Shown here piece after piece: positions 1 to 5,369 of a stretch of DNA of 5,369 bases. The first letter of the stretch is position 1; each line of letters begins with the position of its first letter. The notes under the pieces are model-generated. The model did no database searches and was not told the origin of the DNA. It saw only the letters and a list, made by a program, of their open reading frames with translations. Both the position numbers and the translations under genes were made by a program. Location of the stretch: assembly GCA_004296785.1 (NCBI GenBank), contig SCVU01000708.1, positions 1-5,369 on the forward strand, written 5' to 3'. The DNA is from Planctomycetota bacterium. Lineage in GTDB: Bacteria; Planctomycetota; UBA1135; GCA-002686595.

Positions 1-372
1 CCCTTCAGTTGGCATTGGCGCCATCCGCCGCGTTGGGAGGGATTCCTCAATCGTCGTTGCTCCAGAGACTGAAAGACCAAGCAGGGACTCGAGCGCGCCC
101 TTCTTCTGTCTAGCCATCCGACGGCGCTGAATGCTCGTGGAGAGTATGGCAAGTGACGCGTCCTCTTGCCGCGCCTCGAAGCCAATGCCGCCTTTTGGAA
201 CGTGGATGACCGCTGGCAGCGCTTCCCCTCCGCGGGCAGGAGCAACTTGGTGCGAGCCGAGCACGAGAAGCTCATCCCCGTGAATCATCCCCACCCACGA
301 GTCTTGGCGAACTGCCTTGGCGAGCACCTGACTCTCGTTGAGGATCGCGACGATCTTTCCAAGAATGATCAT
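1..372 (-). CDS. Unrecognised protein, 5' part only (runs off left edge)
   Basis: The minus-strand frame starting at ATG 372-370 stays open for 124 codons to the left edge, with no stop reached. The nearest in-frame upstream stop is TGA at 402-400, so the start must lie between 399 and 372. The ATG is preceded by a weak AGG six bases upstream and by a promoter candidate about 40 bases upstream. The product begins MIILGKIVAILNE. Residues 5-77 alternate hydrophobic and polar positions with glycine turns (G28-M-I-H-G-D33, then V55-I-H-V-P-K-G-G62). This resembles the small beta-barrel layout of bacterial proteins in which a 'G-V-x-x-G-D' turn follows a strand, but that is inference. Residues 82-91 are basic (RRRMARQKK), and the rest is Ser/Thr/Pro-rich. 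Function is unknown. Its codons use A/T third positions much more than its neighbours, and local G+C is about 59%. It follows the transferase gene in the same direction after a 96-base gap. Confidence 0.6.
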   Translation of the reverse strand, partial: MIILGKIVAILNESQVLAKAVRQDSWVGMIHGDELLVLGSHQVAPARGGEALPAVIHVPKGGIGFEARQEDASLAILSTSIQRRRMARQKKGALESLLGLSVSGATTIEESLPTRRMAPMPTEG

Positions 373-410
373 GTCTAGCCTGCACAGCTCTTTGGTTAGT
401 CAGGATGATG

Positions 411-438
411 AGTATGTCCCGGGCGACGAAATAGTCAA
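411..438 (-). promoter_or_regulatory. Sigma-70-type promoter candidate for the left-edge gene
   Basis: Read on the minus strand, TTGACT (438-433, five of six matches to TTGACA) is followed after 16 bases by CATACT (416-411, four of six matches to TATAAT). Transcription would begin near 404, giving a leader of about 32 bases before the ATG at 372. It lies in the most A+T-rich stretch of the window: 361-420 is 45% G+C by hand count. It would let the left-edge gene be transcribed independently of the hisS run upstream. No experimental support is available from sequence alone. Confidence 0.45.
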
Positions 439-468
439 CCGTCGGCATGCGCGACCAACTGCGATTGC

Positions 469-1476
469 TCAACCGCCAGTCCGGCGTGATTCACCGGGAG
501 CACTAACGACTCTCGCAGCGACGAGCAGGAACACGAGCGCCGTAGCCGCGGCGCCGGCGAGCGCCCACGTCGCGCTGTGGCGTCGATTCGATTCCCACGC
601 GCCTACCACCGCAGGTGACGCGATCGCCGCGAGCAGAGCTGACGTGGTCGCTGCCGACATTCCTCGCTCGCGCAGCCGATGCGCGAGGTGCTTCAGGTCT
701 CCGTGCCACGGCTTGCGCCCCTCGCGCATCCGCACGATCGACACGCGCACGAGATCGAGCGAGGGCACGAGCAGCGCCGGCGCCGCGAGCGGGTTGAACA
801 GCAGCGCGAGCCCGAGCAGGTGGCTGCCCGCGTCGCCGAGGTAGACCTTGCGCCCGTTCGTCGCTCGCCCGGGCTGCGCGAGATTCCACGGCAACAGACC
901 CGCGCACGCCGCCGCGAGCGCCGGCAGCGGCAGCGCGAACGCGACGAGCGCGAGGCAACCGGCCGCGCCGTCGGAGTTGTCGAACGTGTTGAACGCGTTC
1001 ATCGCCCACAGCGCGGCGACGAACCACGCGGCGCCGGCGAGCGGATGTCCGTCGAGCGCGAGCGGCACGCCGGCGATGCCGGCCGGAATCGACTGCAGCG
1101 CGAGCTTCGGCAGCACGCGCAGTCCGTCGCGCGTCGCATCGTCGATCCAACCGACGACGAACGCGGCGAACAGCGCGAGGAAGCGCCAGTCGACCGACGG
1201 CATCGCGATCCACGCGAGCCGCGGTCCCGCGATCCAGCCCGCGAAGCTCGGCAGCGGGCCGTCGCCGTAGCGCGCGAGCCACAGGTACGCCGCGAGGACC
1301 GCGGGCCCGAGCGCCAGTCCGCCGACCAGCGCGACCGGCGTGCGCGCGAGCTTGCGCTCGGCGTTCGCGCCGCCGGGCTGGTCGAGCAGTCCGAGCGGCC
1401 GCGCGAGCCACGCGAGCGCGCCGCACGCGGCGAACGAAACGCCGAACGCGAGCGCGACCGCGAGCGCGTCGTTCAC
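469..1476 (-). CDS. MraY/WecA-family polyprenyl-phosphate sugar-1-phosphate transferase
   Basis: This is a 335-residue integral membrane enzyme of glycosyltransferase family 4. The family moves a sugar-1-phosphate from a UDP-sugar onto a polyprenyl phosphate at the inner membrane and starts glycan or O-antigen-type chains. Visible motifs, in order, are R41-K42 followed by GG (52-53), the Asp pair in VVGWIDD (107-113) followed by K124 and Q128, NAFNTFDNSDG (160-170), VYLGDAGS (211-218), and D260-LKH-LAHRL (to 268). About nine or ten hydrophobic segments are seen, for example 4-25, 48-68, 97-111, 174-197, 276-294 and 303-326. The GTG start at 1476 overlaps the nadD stop (GTGA) and has GGGGAG five bases upstream. 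An upstream extension of the same frame is only nadD read out of frame. The variant DN-x-DG and H-x-x-HRL motifs argue for a WecA-like enzyme rather than MraY proper, but the sugar substrate cannot be told. G+C falls towards the 3' end (65% at 481-540). Confidence 0.9.
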   Translation of the reverse strand: MNDALAVALAFGVSFAACGALAWLARPLGLLDQPGGANAERKLARTPVALVGGLALGPAVLAAYLWLARYGDGPLPSFAGWIAGPRLAWIAMPSVDWRFLALFAAFVVGWIDDATRDGLRVLPKLALQSIPAGIAGVPLALDGHPLAGAAWFVAALWAMNAFNTFDNSDGAAGCLALVAFALPLPALAAACAGLLPWNLAQPGRATNGRKVYLGDAGSHLLGLALLFNPLAAPALLVPSLDLVRVSIVRMREGRKPWHGDLKHLAHRLRERGMSAATTSALLAAIASPAVVGAWESNRRHSATWALAGAAATALVFLLVAARVVSAPGESRRTGG

Positions 1477-2153
1477 CGCCGCTCCCCGGGCTTCGCGCGG
1501 TACAGCCCGCGCGCGCGGATGTGCGCCGCCACGCCCGGCGGCAGATCGGCGGACACGTCCGCGCCCGCGGCGATCCGCGCGCGCAGCTCGGTCGCCGACA
1601 GATCGACGGGCTCGACGTCGAGGAAGCCCGCCTCGAGCCGCGCGAACGCCGGCGGCGCGAGGCTCGCGCGCAGCTCGTCGAGCGCCGCGCGCGCCGCGGC
1701 GCGCCGCGCGACGACGATCGGCTGCGCGAGCTCGAGCAGCGCGCCGACCTCGCGCCAGCGCGGGAACAGCGCGAGGTTGTCGCCGCCGAGGATCAGGTGC
1801 AGCCCGCGCGCGTGGCCGCGCACGCGCGCGAGCTCGCGCAGCGTGTCGACCGTGTACGAAGGTCCATCGCGCTCGAGCTCGACCGACCACGTGCTCCAGG
1901 CCGGCTCGCCGTCGAGCGCGAGCTCGAGCATCGCGAGCCGGTCGGCGCCCGCCGCGAGCTCGACGCCCGGCTTGTGCGGCGGCCGCGCGGCCGGGATCCA
2001 CGCGACGTGGTCGAGCGCGAACGCCTGCTGCGCGGTGCGCGCGACCCACAGGTGCGCGCGGTGCACCGGATCGAAGGACCCGCCGTAGACGCCGAGGCGC
2101 TCCGCGCGCGAAGCACGCGCAGCGAGCACGGCGCGCGCGGCGTGCGCGGTCAC
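1473..2153 (-). CDS. nadD: Nicotinate-nucleotide adenylyltransferase
   Basis: The 226-residue product should join nicotinate mononucleotide and ATP to give deamido-NAD and pyrophosphate, the penultimate step of NAD synthesis in the cytoplasm. The nucleotidyltransferase signature is clear: GVYGGSFDPVHRAH at 21-34, with H31 and H34 as the HxxH nucleotide-binding pair. The NadD features follow: PPHKP (58-62), SYTVDTL (99-105), GGDN (123-126) with W133, VVAR (147-150), and LSATELR (185-191) as the C-terminal S-x-T-x-x-R motif. Length is normal for the family. The GTG at 2153 is chosen because it overlaps the hisS stop in a GTGA junction. It gives about 20 residues before the signature, which is rather long, and a second GTG at 2129 (residue 9) is a credible alternative. 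The gene ends in a matching GTGA overlap with the transferase gene. Confidence 0.95.
   Translation of the reverse strand: MTAHAARAVLAARASRAERLGVYGGSFDPVHRAHLWVARTAQQAFALDHVAWIPAARPPHKPGVELAAGADRLAMLELALDGEPAWSTWSVELERDGPSYTVDTLRELARVRGHARGLHLILGGDNLALFPRWREVGALLELAQPIVVARRAAARAALDELRASLAPPAFARLEAGFLDVEPVDLSATELRARIAAGADVSADLPPGVAAHIRARGLYRAKPGERR
1482..1487 (-). promoter_or_regulatory. Ribosome binding site of the transferase gene
   Basis: GGGGAG on the minus strand ends five bases before the GTG at 1476 and lies inside the last codons of nadD. It is the clearest Shine-Dalgarno sequence in the window. Together with the GTGA overlap it decides the GTG start of the transferase. Confidence 0.6.
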
Positions 2154-3481
2154 GGCGCGAGCGCGGCGCGGGCGGCCGCGACCAGCTCGCCGCGCGGCAC
2201 TTCGCGTTGCTCGCCGCGCGCCATGTGCTTCAACTGCACCGCGCCGCGCGCGTGCTCGTCGGGGCCGAGCACGACGACCAGCGGGTGGCGGCCCTTGTCC
2301 GCCTGCTTGAACTGCGACTTGAGCCCGCGGCCCTCGGCATCGAACACCGCGGACACGCCGCCGCGGCGCAGCTCGCCGCACAGCACGAGCGCCTCGCGCG
2401 CGAGCGACGCGTCGAGCGCGGCGACGTACACGTCCGCGGGCTGCGCCGCGATCGCGCCGAGCAGGCCGAGCTCCTCGAGCACGATCAACGTGCTCGTGAA
2501 ACCGATCGCGAACCCGACCGCGCCGAGGTCCGGCCCGCCGAGATCGCGCACGAGGTGGTCGTAGCGACCGCCGCCGCACAGCGCGCTGCGCGCACCGAGC
2601 TTCGGGTAGTGCAGCTCGAACACCGTCCGCGTGTAGTAGTCGAGTCCGCGCACGATGCCCGGATCGACGCGGCTGTCGCGACCGAGGTCCGCGAGGCTCG
2701 CGCGCACCGCGTCGAAGTGCGCGCGGTTCTCGTCGGACAGGAAGTCGAGGATGCGCGGCGCGCCGGCGTTGAGCTCCTGGCACTTCGGGTTCTTGCAGTC
2801 GAGCACGCGCAGCGGGTTCTTCTCGAAGCGCGAGCGGCACAGCTCGCAGTGCTGGTCGATCGTCGGCGCGAGGAACGCGCGCACCGCATCGCGGTAGCGA
2901 TCGCGATCGCCGCCGTCGCCCATCGAGTTCACGCGCACCTCGAGCCCGCCGCCCGCGCCGTCGGCCCGCGGGATCCCCAGCGCCTCGAAGAACCCGGCGG
3001 CGAGGTCGATCGCCTCGGCGTCCAGCCGCGGATCGGTCGAGCCGATGCACTCGACGCCGAACTGCGTGAACATCCGCTCGCGCCCCTTCTGCGGCCGCTC
3101 GTAGCGGAACATCGGGCCGATGTAGAAGAGCTTCTGGAACGGCGCCTGCTTGTGGTACTGCGCCTCGAGGTACGCGCGCACGGTGCCGGCCGTGCCCTCG
3201 GGCCGCAGCGAGAACGAGTCCTCGCCGCGCGCGAGCGTGAACATCTCCTTCTGCACGATGTCCGTGACCTCGCCGACCGAGCGCGTGAACAGCCGCGTCT
3301 CCTCGAGCAGCGCCGGGCGGATCTCGCGGTAGCCGCAGCCGTGCGCGAGCCGCCGCGCGGTCGCTTCAAGCCGCTCCCAGGCCGGGATCTGCTCGGGGAG
3401 CACGTCGCGCATCCCGGTCGGAGCGCGGTACGGCCGGCTGGAGCTCGCGGGGGCGGCGGTCGGGATCGGATCGGCGGTCAT
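2150..3481 (-). CDS. hisS: Histidine--tRNA ligase (class II)
   Basis: This 443-residue cytoplasmic enzyme charges tRNA-His with histidine. The order of family elements is APTGMRDVLP (20-29), the ATP-binding LRPEGTAGTVRAY (92-104), class II motif 2 around FYIGPMFRYERPQKGRERMF (119-138, with R126), the histidine-specific GLDYYTRTVFE (279-289, with R284), CGGGRYD (302-308), and a C-terminal anticodon-binding domain from about 347. The insertion domain has four cysteines, C212-x2-C215 and C229-x4-C234, a possible zinc site seen in many bacterial HisRS. The oddity is motif 3. Where family members normally read G-x-G-L/F-E-R, this protein reads GFAIGFTSTL (323-332), so the usual Glu-Arg pair appears to be Thr-Ser. 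The ATG at 3481 gives an N-terminus slightly longer than usual; no good Shine-Dalgarno sequence is seen. It is the first gene of the run with nadD and the transferase. Confidence 0.96.
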   Translation of the reverse strand: MTADPIPTAAPASSSRPYRAPTGMRDVLPEQIPAWERLEATARRLAHGCGYREIRPALLEETRLFTRSVGEVTDIVQKEMFTLARGEDSFSLRPEGTAGTVRAYLEAQYHKQAPFQKLFYIGPMFRYERPQKGRERMFTQFGVECIGSTDPRLDAEAIDLAAGFFEALGIPRADGAGGGLEVRVNSMGDGGDRDRYRDAVRAFLAPTIDQHCELCRSRFEKNPLRVLDCKNPKCQELNAGAPRILDFLSDENRAHFDAVRASLADLGRDSRVDPGIVRGLDYYTRTVFELHYPKLGARSALCGGGRYDHLVRDLGGPDLGAVGFAIGFTSTLIVLEELGLLGAIAAQPADVYVAALDASLAREALVLCGELRRGGVSAVFDAEGRGLKSQFKQADKGRHPLVVVLGPDEHARGAVQLKHMARGEQREVPRGELVAAARAALAP

Positions 3482-3542
3482 CGGGCGGTCGCGGAGCTCG
3501 TTGCGGGCCTCCCGGTGCCCCCGGAGCGCCCCGGACGGCTCG

Positions 3543-3571
3543 TTGACCCCCTAGGTACCTGGAAGTAGACT
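3543..3571 (+). promoter_or_regulatory. Sigma-70-type promoter for the lipoprotein gene
   Basis: TTGACC (3543-3548, five of six consensus matches) and TAGACT (3566-3571, four of six) are separated by exactly 17 bases. Transcription should start near 3578, leaving a leader of about 86 bases before the ATG at 3664. It lies in the 182-base divergent region between hisS and the lipoprotein gene. I found no comparably good promoter facing hisS; the best minus-strand match there is poor. The long C-rich leader shows no riboswitch or leader-peptide pattern that I recognise. Confidence 0.5.
3553..3560 (+). repeat. Palindrome within the promoter spacer
   Basis: AGGTACCT is a perfect 8-base palindrome sitting between the -35 and -10 hexamers of the promoter at 3543-3571. 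The next flanking pair does not match and the one beyond it does, giving 10 of 12. The position would suit a repressor operator, but 8 bases is short enough to arise by chance. Confidence 0.2.
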
Positions 3572-3663
3572 CCCGCGCAATCACCGAGGCGACCCGAGCG
3601 CAACCTGCGCCCGGCTGGCGGCTAGATCCGTCCCCTGCGCACGCTCCCCCCCTCACGGACCCC

Positions 3664-4203
3664 ATGAACGTCCTCCAAGTCCGCTCCCTGCTCGTCGTCG
3701 CGTCGGCCGCGCTCGTCGCCACCGGCTGCCAGAGCTCGCCGTCGCCCGACTACTACAGCCACTGGAACCCGGGTTCGCTCGGCCCCCGCACGAAGTACCA
3801 CCTGTTCGGGTACCGGCAGGACAAGGACGGGTCGGGCGAGGAGTTCGCCGCGAAGCAGACGCGCGACTTCGCGTGGACCTGGCGCCGGCACTTCAACAAC
3901 GACAACCCGACCAACCCGTGGATGCAGATGGCGGCCGAGTCGAACGACTGGCCGTACACCGGCGCGCCGGTCTGGGGTCACTTCGCGGCGATCGGCCGCG
4001 AGGTCATCCTGACGACCGCGCAGGGCTTCGGGACGCTCGGCCAGATGACGATCCGCCTCGTCGCGGACTCGACGCTCGACGTGGTCGAGGACGTCACGGG
4101 CCTCGTCGCCGCGGGCGACGGCTGGCCGCAACCGCCGGCCGAGACCAAGGGCCACGGCGGCGTGCCGCACCCGGATCAGTTCCGGTCGTACCGCAAGTAC
4201 TAA
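3664..4203 (+). CDS. Predicted outer-membrane lipoprotein of unknown family
   Basis: The 179-residue product has a lipoprotein signal peptide: N-terminal region with R7, hydrophobic stretch L9-V18, then lipobox VATGC with the modified cysteine at C22. Residue +2 is Gln, not Asp, so sorting to the outer membrane is expected. The mature part, about 158 residues, has no further membrane segment. It is rich in aromatic residues, with seven Trp (34, 71, 73, 86, 96, 104, 154), a polar stretch HFNNDNPTNP (76-85), and a hydrophobic or amphipathic segment HFAAIGREVILTT (106-118) followed by GFGTLGQMTIRLV (121-133). The tail is Gly/Pro/His-rich and ends in the basic SYRKY. I do not recognise the family and assign no function. 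It has its own promoter candidate and is flanked by genes on the opposite strand, so it is probably monocistronic. Only a weak GGA precedes the ATG. Codon use matches the high-GC neighbours, which supports a resident gene. Confidence 0.85.
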   Translation: MNVLQVRSLLVVASAALVATGCQSSPSPDYYSHWNPGSLGPRTKYHLFGYRQDKDGSGEEFAAKQTRDFAWTWRRHFNNDNPTNPWMQMAAESNDWPYTGAPVWGHFAAIGREVILTTAQGFGTLGQMTIRLVADSTLDVVEDVTGLVAAGDGWPQPPAETKGHGGVPHPDQFRSYRKY

Positions 4204-4216
4204 CGAGTACTCGAGT
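4204..4216. repeat. Overlapping palindromes in the convergent gap
   Basis: Between the lipoprotein stop (4203) and the miaA stop (4232) lie two overlapping perfect palindromes, CGAGTACTCG (4204-4213) and ACTCGAGT (4209-4216). Neither has a loop or a following T-run in either direction, so this is not a standard intrinsic terminator. It could still be a processing or protein-binding site, or chance. Confidence 0.25.
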
Positions 4217-4231
4217 TCCGCTGCGGGCGCG

Positions 4232-5197
4232 TCACGCGCGCTGCCAGCCGAAATGCGCGAGCGCATGCCCGACGGCGTGCGCTCGCTCGCTTTCGGAGCG
4301 CGGCGCGTCGAGCCACAGCACCTCGGGGAACTTGCGCAGCCACGTGCGCTGCCGCCGCGCGAACTGCCGCGTGCGCTGCGCGACGCGCTGCACGCACTGC
4401 GCGCGCGTGAGGCCGCCGCGCGCGAGCTCGAGCACTTCCGCGTAGCCGAGCGCCTGCATCGCGCTCACCCCGACGCCGCTCGCCTGTGCGCGCAGCGCCT
4501 CGTCGATCCAACCGGCGTCGAGCATCGCCTCCGCGCGCGCGACGAGCCGCTGGTCGAGCTCGGCCGGATCGATGCGCAGTCCGACCAGGCGCCGCGGCCG
4601 ACCCGCGCCGCTGCCCCACTCGCGCTGCAGCTCCGACAGCGCGCGTCCGGTCTGCCGCCACACCTCGAGCGCGCGCACGACGCGCTTCGCATCGTTCGCG
4701 TGCAGCCGCGCCGCGCTCTGCGGATCGACGTGCGCGAGCTGCGCGTGCAGCCGCTCGGGTCCGACGTCGCGCGCGTGCCGCTCGAGCTCGGCGCGCAGCG
4801 CGGGATCGTGCGCCGGTCCCGCGAACAGCCCGTGCGTGAGCGCGCGCAAGTACAGCGCGGTCCCGCCGACGAACAGCGCGCGCGCGCCGCGCTGCTCGAT
4901 CGATGCGAGCGCCGCGCGCGCCGCGACGAGGTAGCGCGACACGTCGAAGCGCTCGCGCGCGTCGACGAGGTCGATCAGGTGGTGCGGCACGAGCGCGCGC
5001 TCGGCGGCGGTCGGCTTGGCAGTACCGACGTCCAGGCCGCGGTAGACGAGCATCGAGTCGAGCGAGAGCACCTCCGCGCCGGCCGCGCGCGCGATCTCGA
5101 GGCCGAGCGCGGTCTTGCCGCTGCCCGTGACGCCGACCAGCGCGCACAGCGGCGCGCGCTCGAACAACAGCGGGTCGGAGGGGCTCGCGGCGGTCAT
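4232..5197 (-). CDS. miaA: tRNA dimethylallyltransferase
   Basis: The 321-residue enzyme transfers a dimethylallyl group to N6 of A37 in tRNAs that read codons starting with U, the first step towards ms2i6A. It shows the P-loop GVTGSGKT (22-29), DSMLVYRGLDVGTAKP (47-62, D47 being the expected general base), HHLID (72-76), the VGGTALYLRAL segment (110-120, with T113 at the catalytic threonine position), NDAKRVVRALEVW (168-180) followed by TG, QALGYAE (248-254), and RTRQFARRQRTWLR (275-288), the tRNA-binding element near the C-terminus. Length is typical. The ATG at 5197 puts about 20 residues before the P-loop and lacks an obvious Shine-Dalgarno sequence. It converges on the lipoprotein gene with a 28-base gap and diverges from the exported-protein gene on its right. 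I see no hfq or mutL beside it, although these often accompany miaA in proteobacteria. Confidence 0.96.
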   Translation of the reverse strand: MTAASPSDPLLFERAPLCALVGVTGSGKTALGLEIARAAGAEVLSLDSMLVYRGLDVGTAKPTAAERALVPHHLIDLVDARERFDVSRYLVAARAALASIEQRGARALFVGGTALYLRALTHGLFAGPAHDPALRAELERHARDVGPERLHAQLAHVDPQSAARLHANDAKRVVRALEVWRQTGRALSELQREWGSGAGRPRRLVGLRIDPAELDQRLVARAEAMLDAGWIDEALRAQASGVGVSAMQALGYAEVLELARGGLTRAQCVQRVAQRTRQFARRQRTWLRKFPEVLWLDAPRSESERAHAVGHALAHFGWQRA

Positions 5198-5248
5198 CGG
5201 CGCGCGAAACTAGCAGAGCGCACCGACCGCGCGTACGCTCGACCCGCC
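5198..5248. promoter_or_regulatory. Short divergent promoter region
   Basis: These 51 bases separate the start codons of miaA (minus) and the right-edge gene (plus), so both promoters must fit here or reach into coding sequence. Weak -10-like hexamers are present in each direction (TAGTTT at 5212-5207 for miaA, TACGCT at 5234-5239 for the right gene), each with three of six matches and no good -35. Both would give nearly leaderless transcripts. Confidence 0.25.
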
Positions 5249-5369
5249 ATGCTTGCCGGCCTAGCGCTCGTCGCCACGCTCCTGCTCCAGGAACCGCCCG
5301 CTCCCGCTCCGGCGGCGGTTCCGACGCCCGCATCCGCACCGGCCCTCGACGCCGCGGCGCACGCGGCGT
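5249..5369 (+). CDS. Probable exported protein, N-terminus only (runs off right edge)
   Basis: The ATG at 5249 opens a frame of 40 complete codons to the right edge with no stop. The product starts MLAGLALVATLLLQ, a hydrophobic stretch like a signal peptide or membrane anchor although it lacks an early Lys or Arg. It continues into a Pro/Ala-rich low-complexity linker, EPPAPAPAAVPTP, and then an Ala-rich segment. This points to a secreted, periplasmic or membrane-anchored protein whose main domain lies outside the window. No Shine-Dalgarno sequence is visible. The divergent layout with miaA supports a real start here, but function cannot be inferred. Confidence 0.55.
   Translation, partial: MLAGLALVATLLLQEPPAPAPAAVPTPASAPALDAAAHAA

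Noticed and set aside
166..378. Plus-strand 70-codon frame near the left end
   Set aside because: It lies wholly opposite the open minus-strand gene, starts at TTG and has no visible ribosome binding site or family features.
272..472. Minus-strand frame starting at TTG 472
   Set aside because: It overlaps the better-supported frame starting at ATG 372, ends inside it, needs a TTG start, and its second half is not protein-like.
1560..1980. Many copies of CGAGCTCG-like words, suggesting a repeat array
   Set aside because: They have no fixed spacing and follow from Glu-Leu, Ala-Arg and similar codon pairs in very high-GC coding sequence.
1477..2049. Long extension upstream of the transferase that would make a 526-residue fusion protein
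   Set aside because: The extension is Arg/Ala-rich and is nadD read in another frame; the GTG at 1476 with its ribosome binding site gives a normal-length enzyme.
679..3568. Very long plus-strand open frames opposite the hisS-nadD-transferase run
   Set aside because: They translate to Arg/Ala/Glu-rich low-complexity sequence typical of antisense frames in high-GC DNA, and they lie over genes with clear family motifs.
3552..3580. Minus-strand promoter for hisS (TTGCGC, 17 bases, TACCTA)
   Set aside because: Only about three and two of six consensus bases match, so it cannot be separated from chance.
4841..5059. Apparent motif changes in MiaA (DSMLVY for DSMQVY, GGTALY for GGTGLY)
   Set aside because: E. 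coli MiaA also varies at these positions, and the catalytic Asp and Thr are kept.

Overview
The window looks like ordinary chromosome from a high-GC, diderm (Gram-negative-type) bacterium. Most of it is well above 70% G+C by hand count of sample lines, and it carries a lipoprotein with an outer-membrane-type lipobox. The polyprenyl-phosphate transferase has the DN-x-DG and D-x-x-H-x-x-HRL motif variants that I associate from memory with Planctomycetota and some former Deltaproteobacteria. No 16S gene or other firm marker is present, so this placement is a guess. Few of the genes have a good Shine-Dalgarno sequence.

Layout from left to right. (1) Positions 1-372, minus: the 5' part of an unrecognised gene that runs off the left edge, with a plausible sigma-70-type promoter at 411-438. 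This end is about 59% G+C against 72-78% further in. (2) Positions 469-3481, minus: a tight three-gene run transcribed as hisS (histidyl-tRNA synthetase), nadD (nicotinate-nucleotide adenylyltransferase), then a MraY/WecA-family sugar-1-phosphate transferase. Both junctions are 4-base GTGA overlaps, which suggests translational coupling. (3) Positions 3482-3663: a 182-base divergent intergenic region with a good promoter candidate (TTGACC, 17-base spacer, TAGACT) facing right. (4) Positions 3664-4203, plus: a 179-residue predicted lipoprotein of no family I recognise. (5) A 28-base convergent gap with overlapping palindromes. (6) Positions 4232-5197, minus: miaA (tRNA dimethylallyltransferase). 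(7) A 51-base divergent gap, then the first 40 codons of a probable exported protein running off the right edge (5249-5369, plus).

The recognisable genes serve translation (hisS, miaA), NAD synthesis (nadD) and envelope glycan initiation (the transferase). I see no RNA gene, CRISPR array, insertion sequence, phage or defence module. I do not see a new multi-gene system here. The points most worth a second look are the histidyl-tRNA synthetase, whose class II motif 3 appears to lack the conserved Glu-Arg pair, the unrecognised gene at the left edge with its own promoter and lower G+C, and the uncharacterised lipoprotein.
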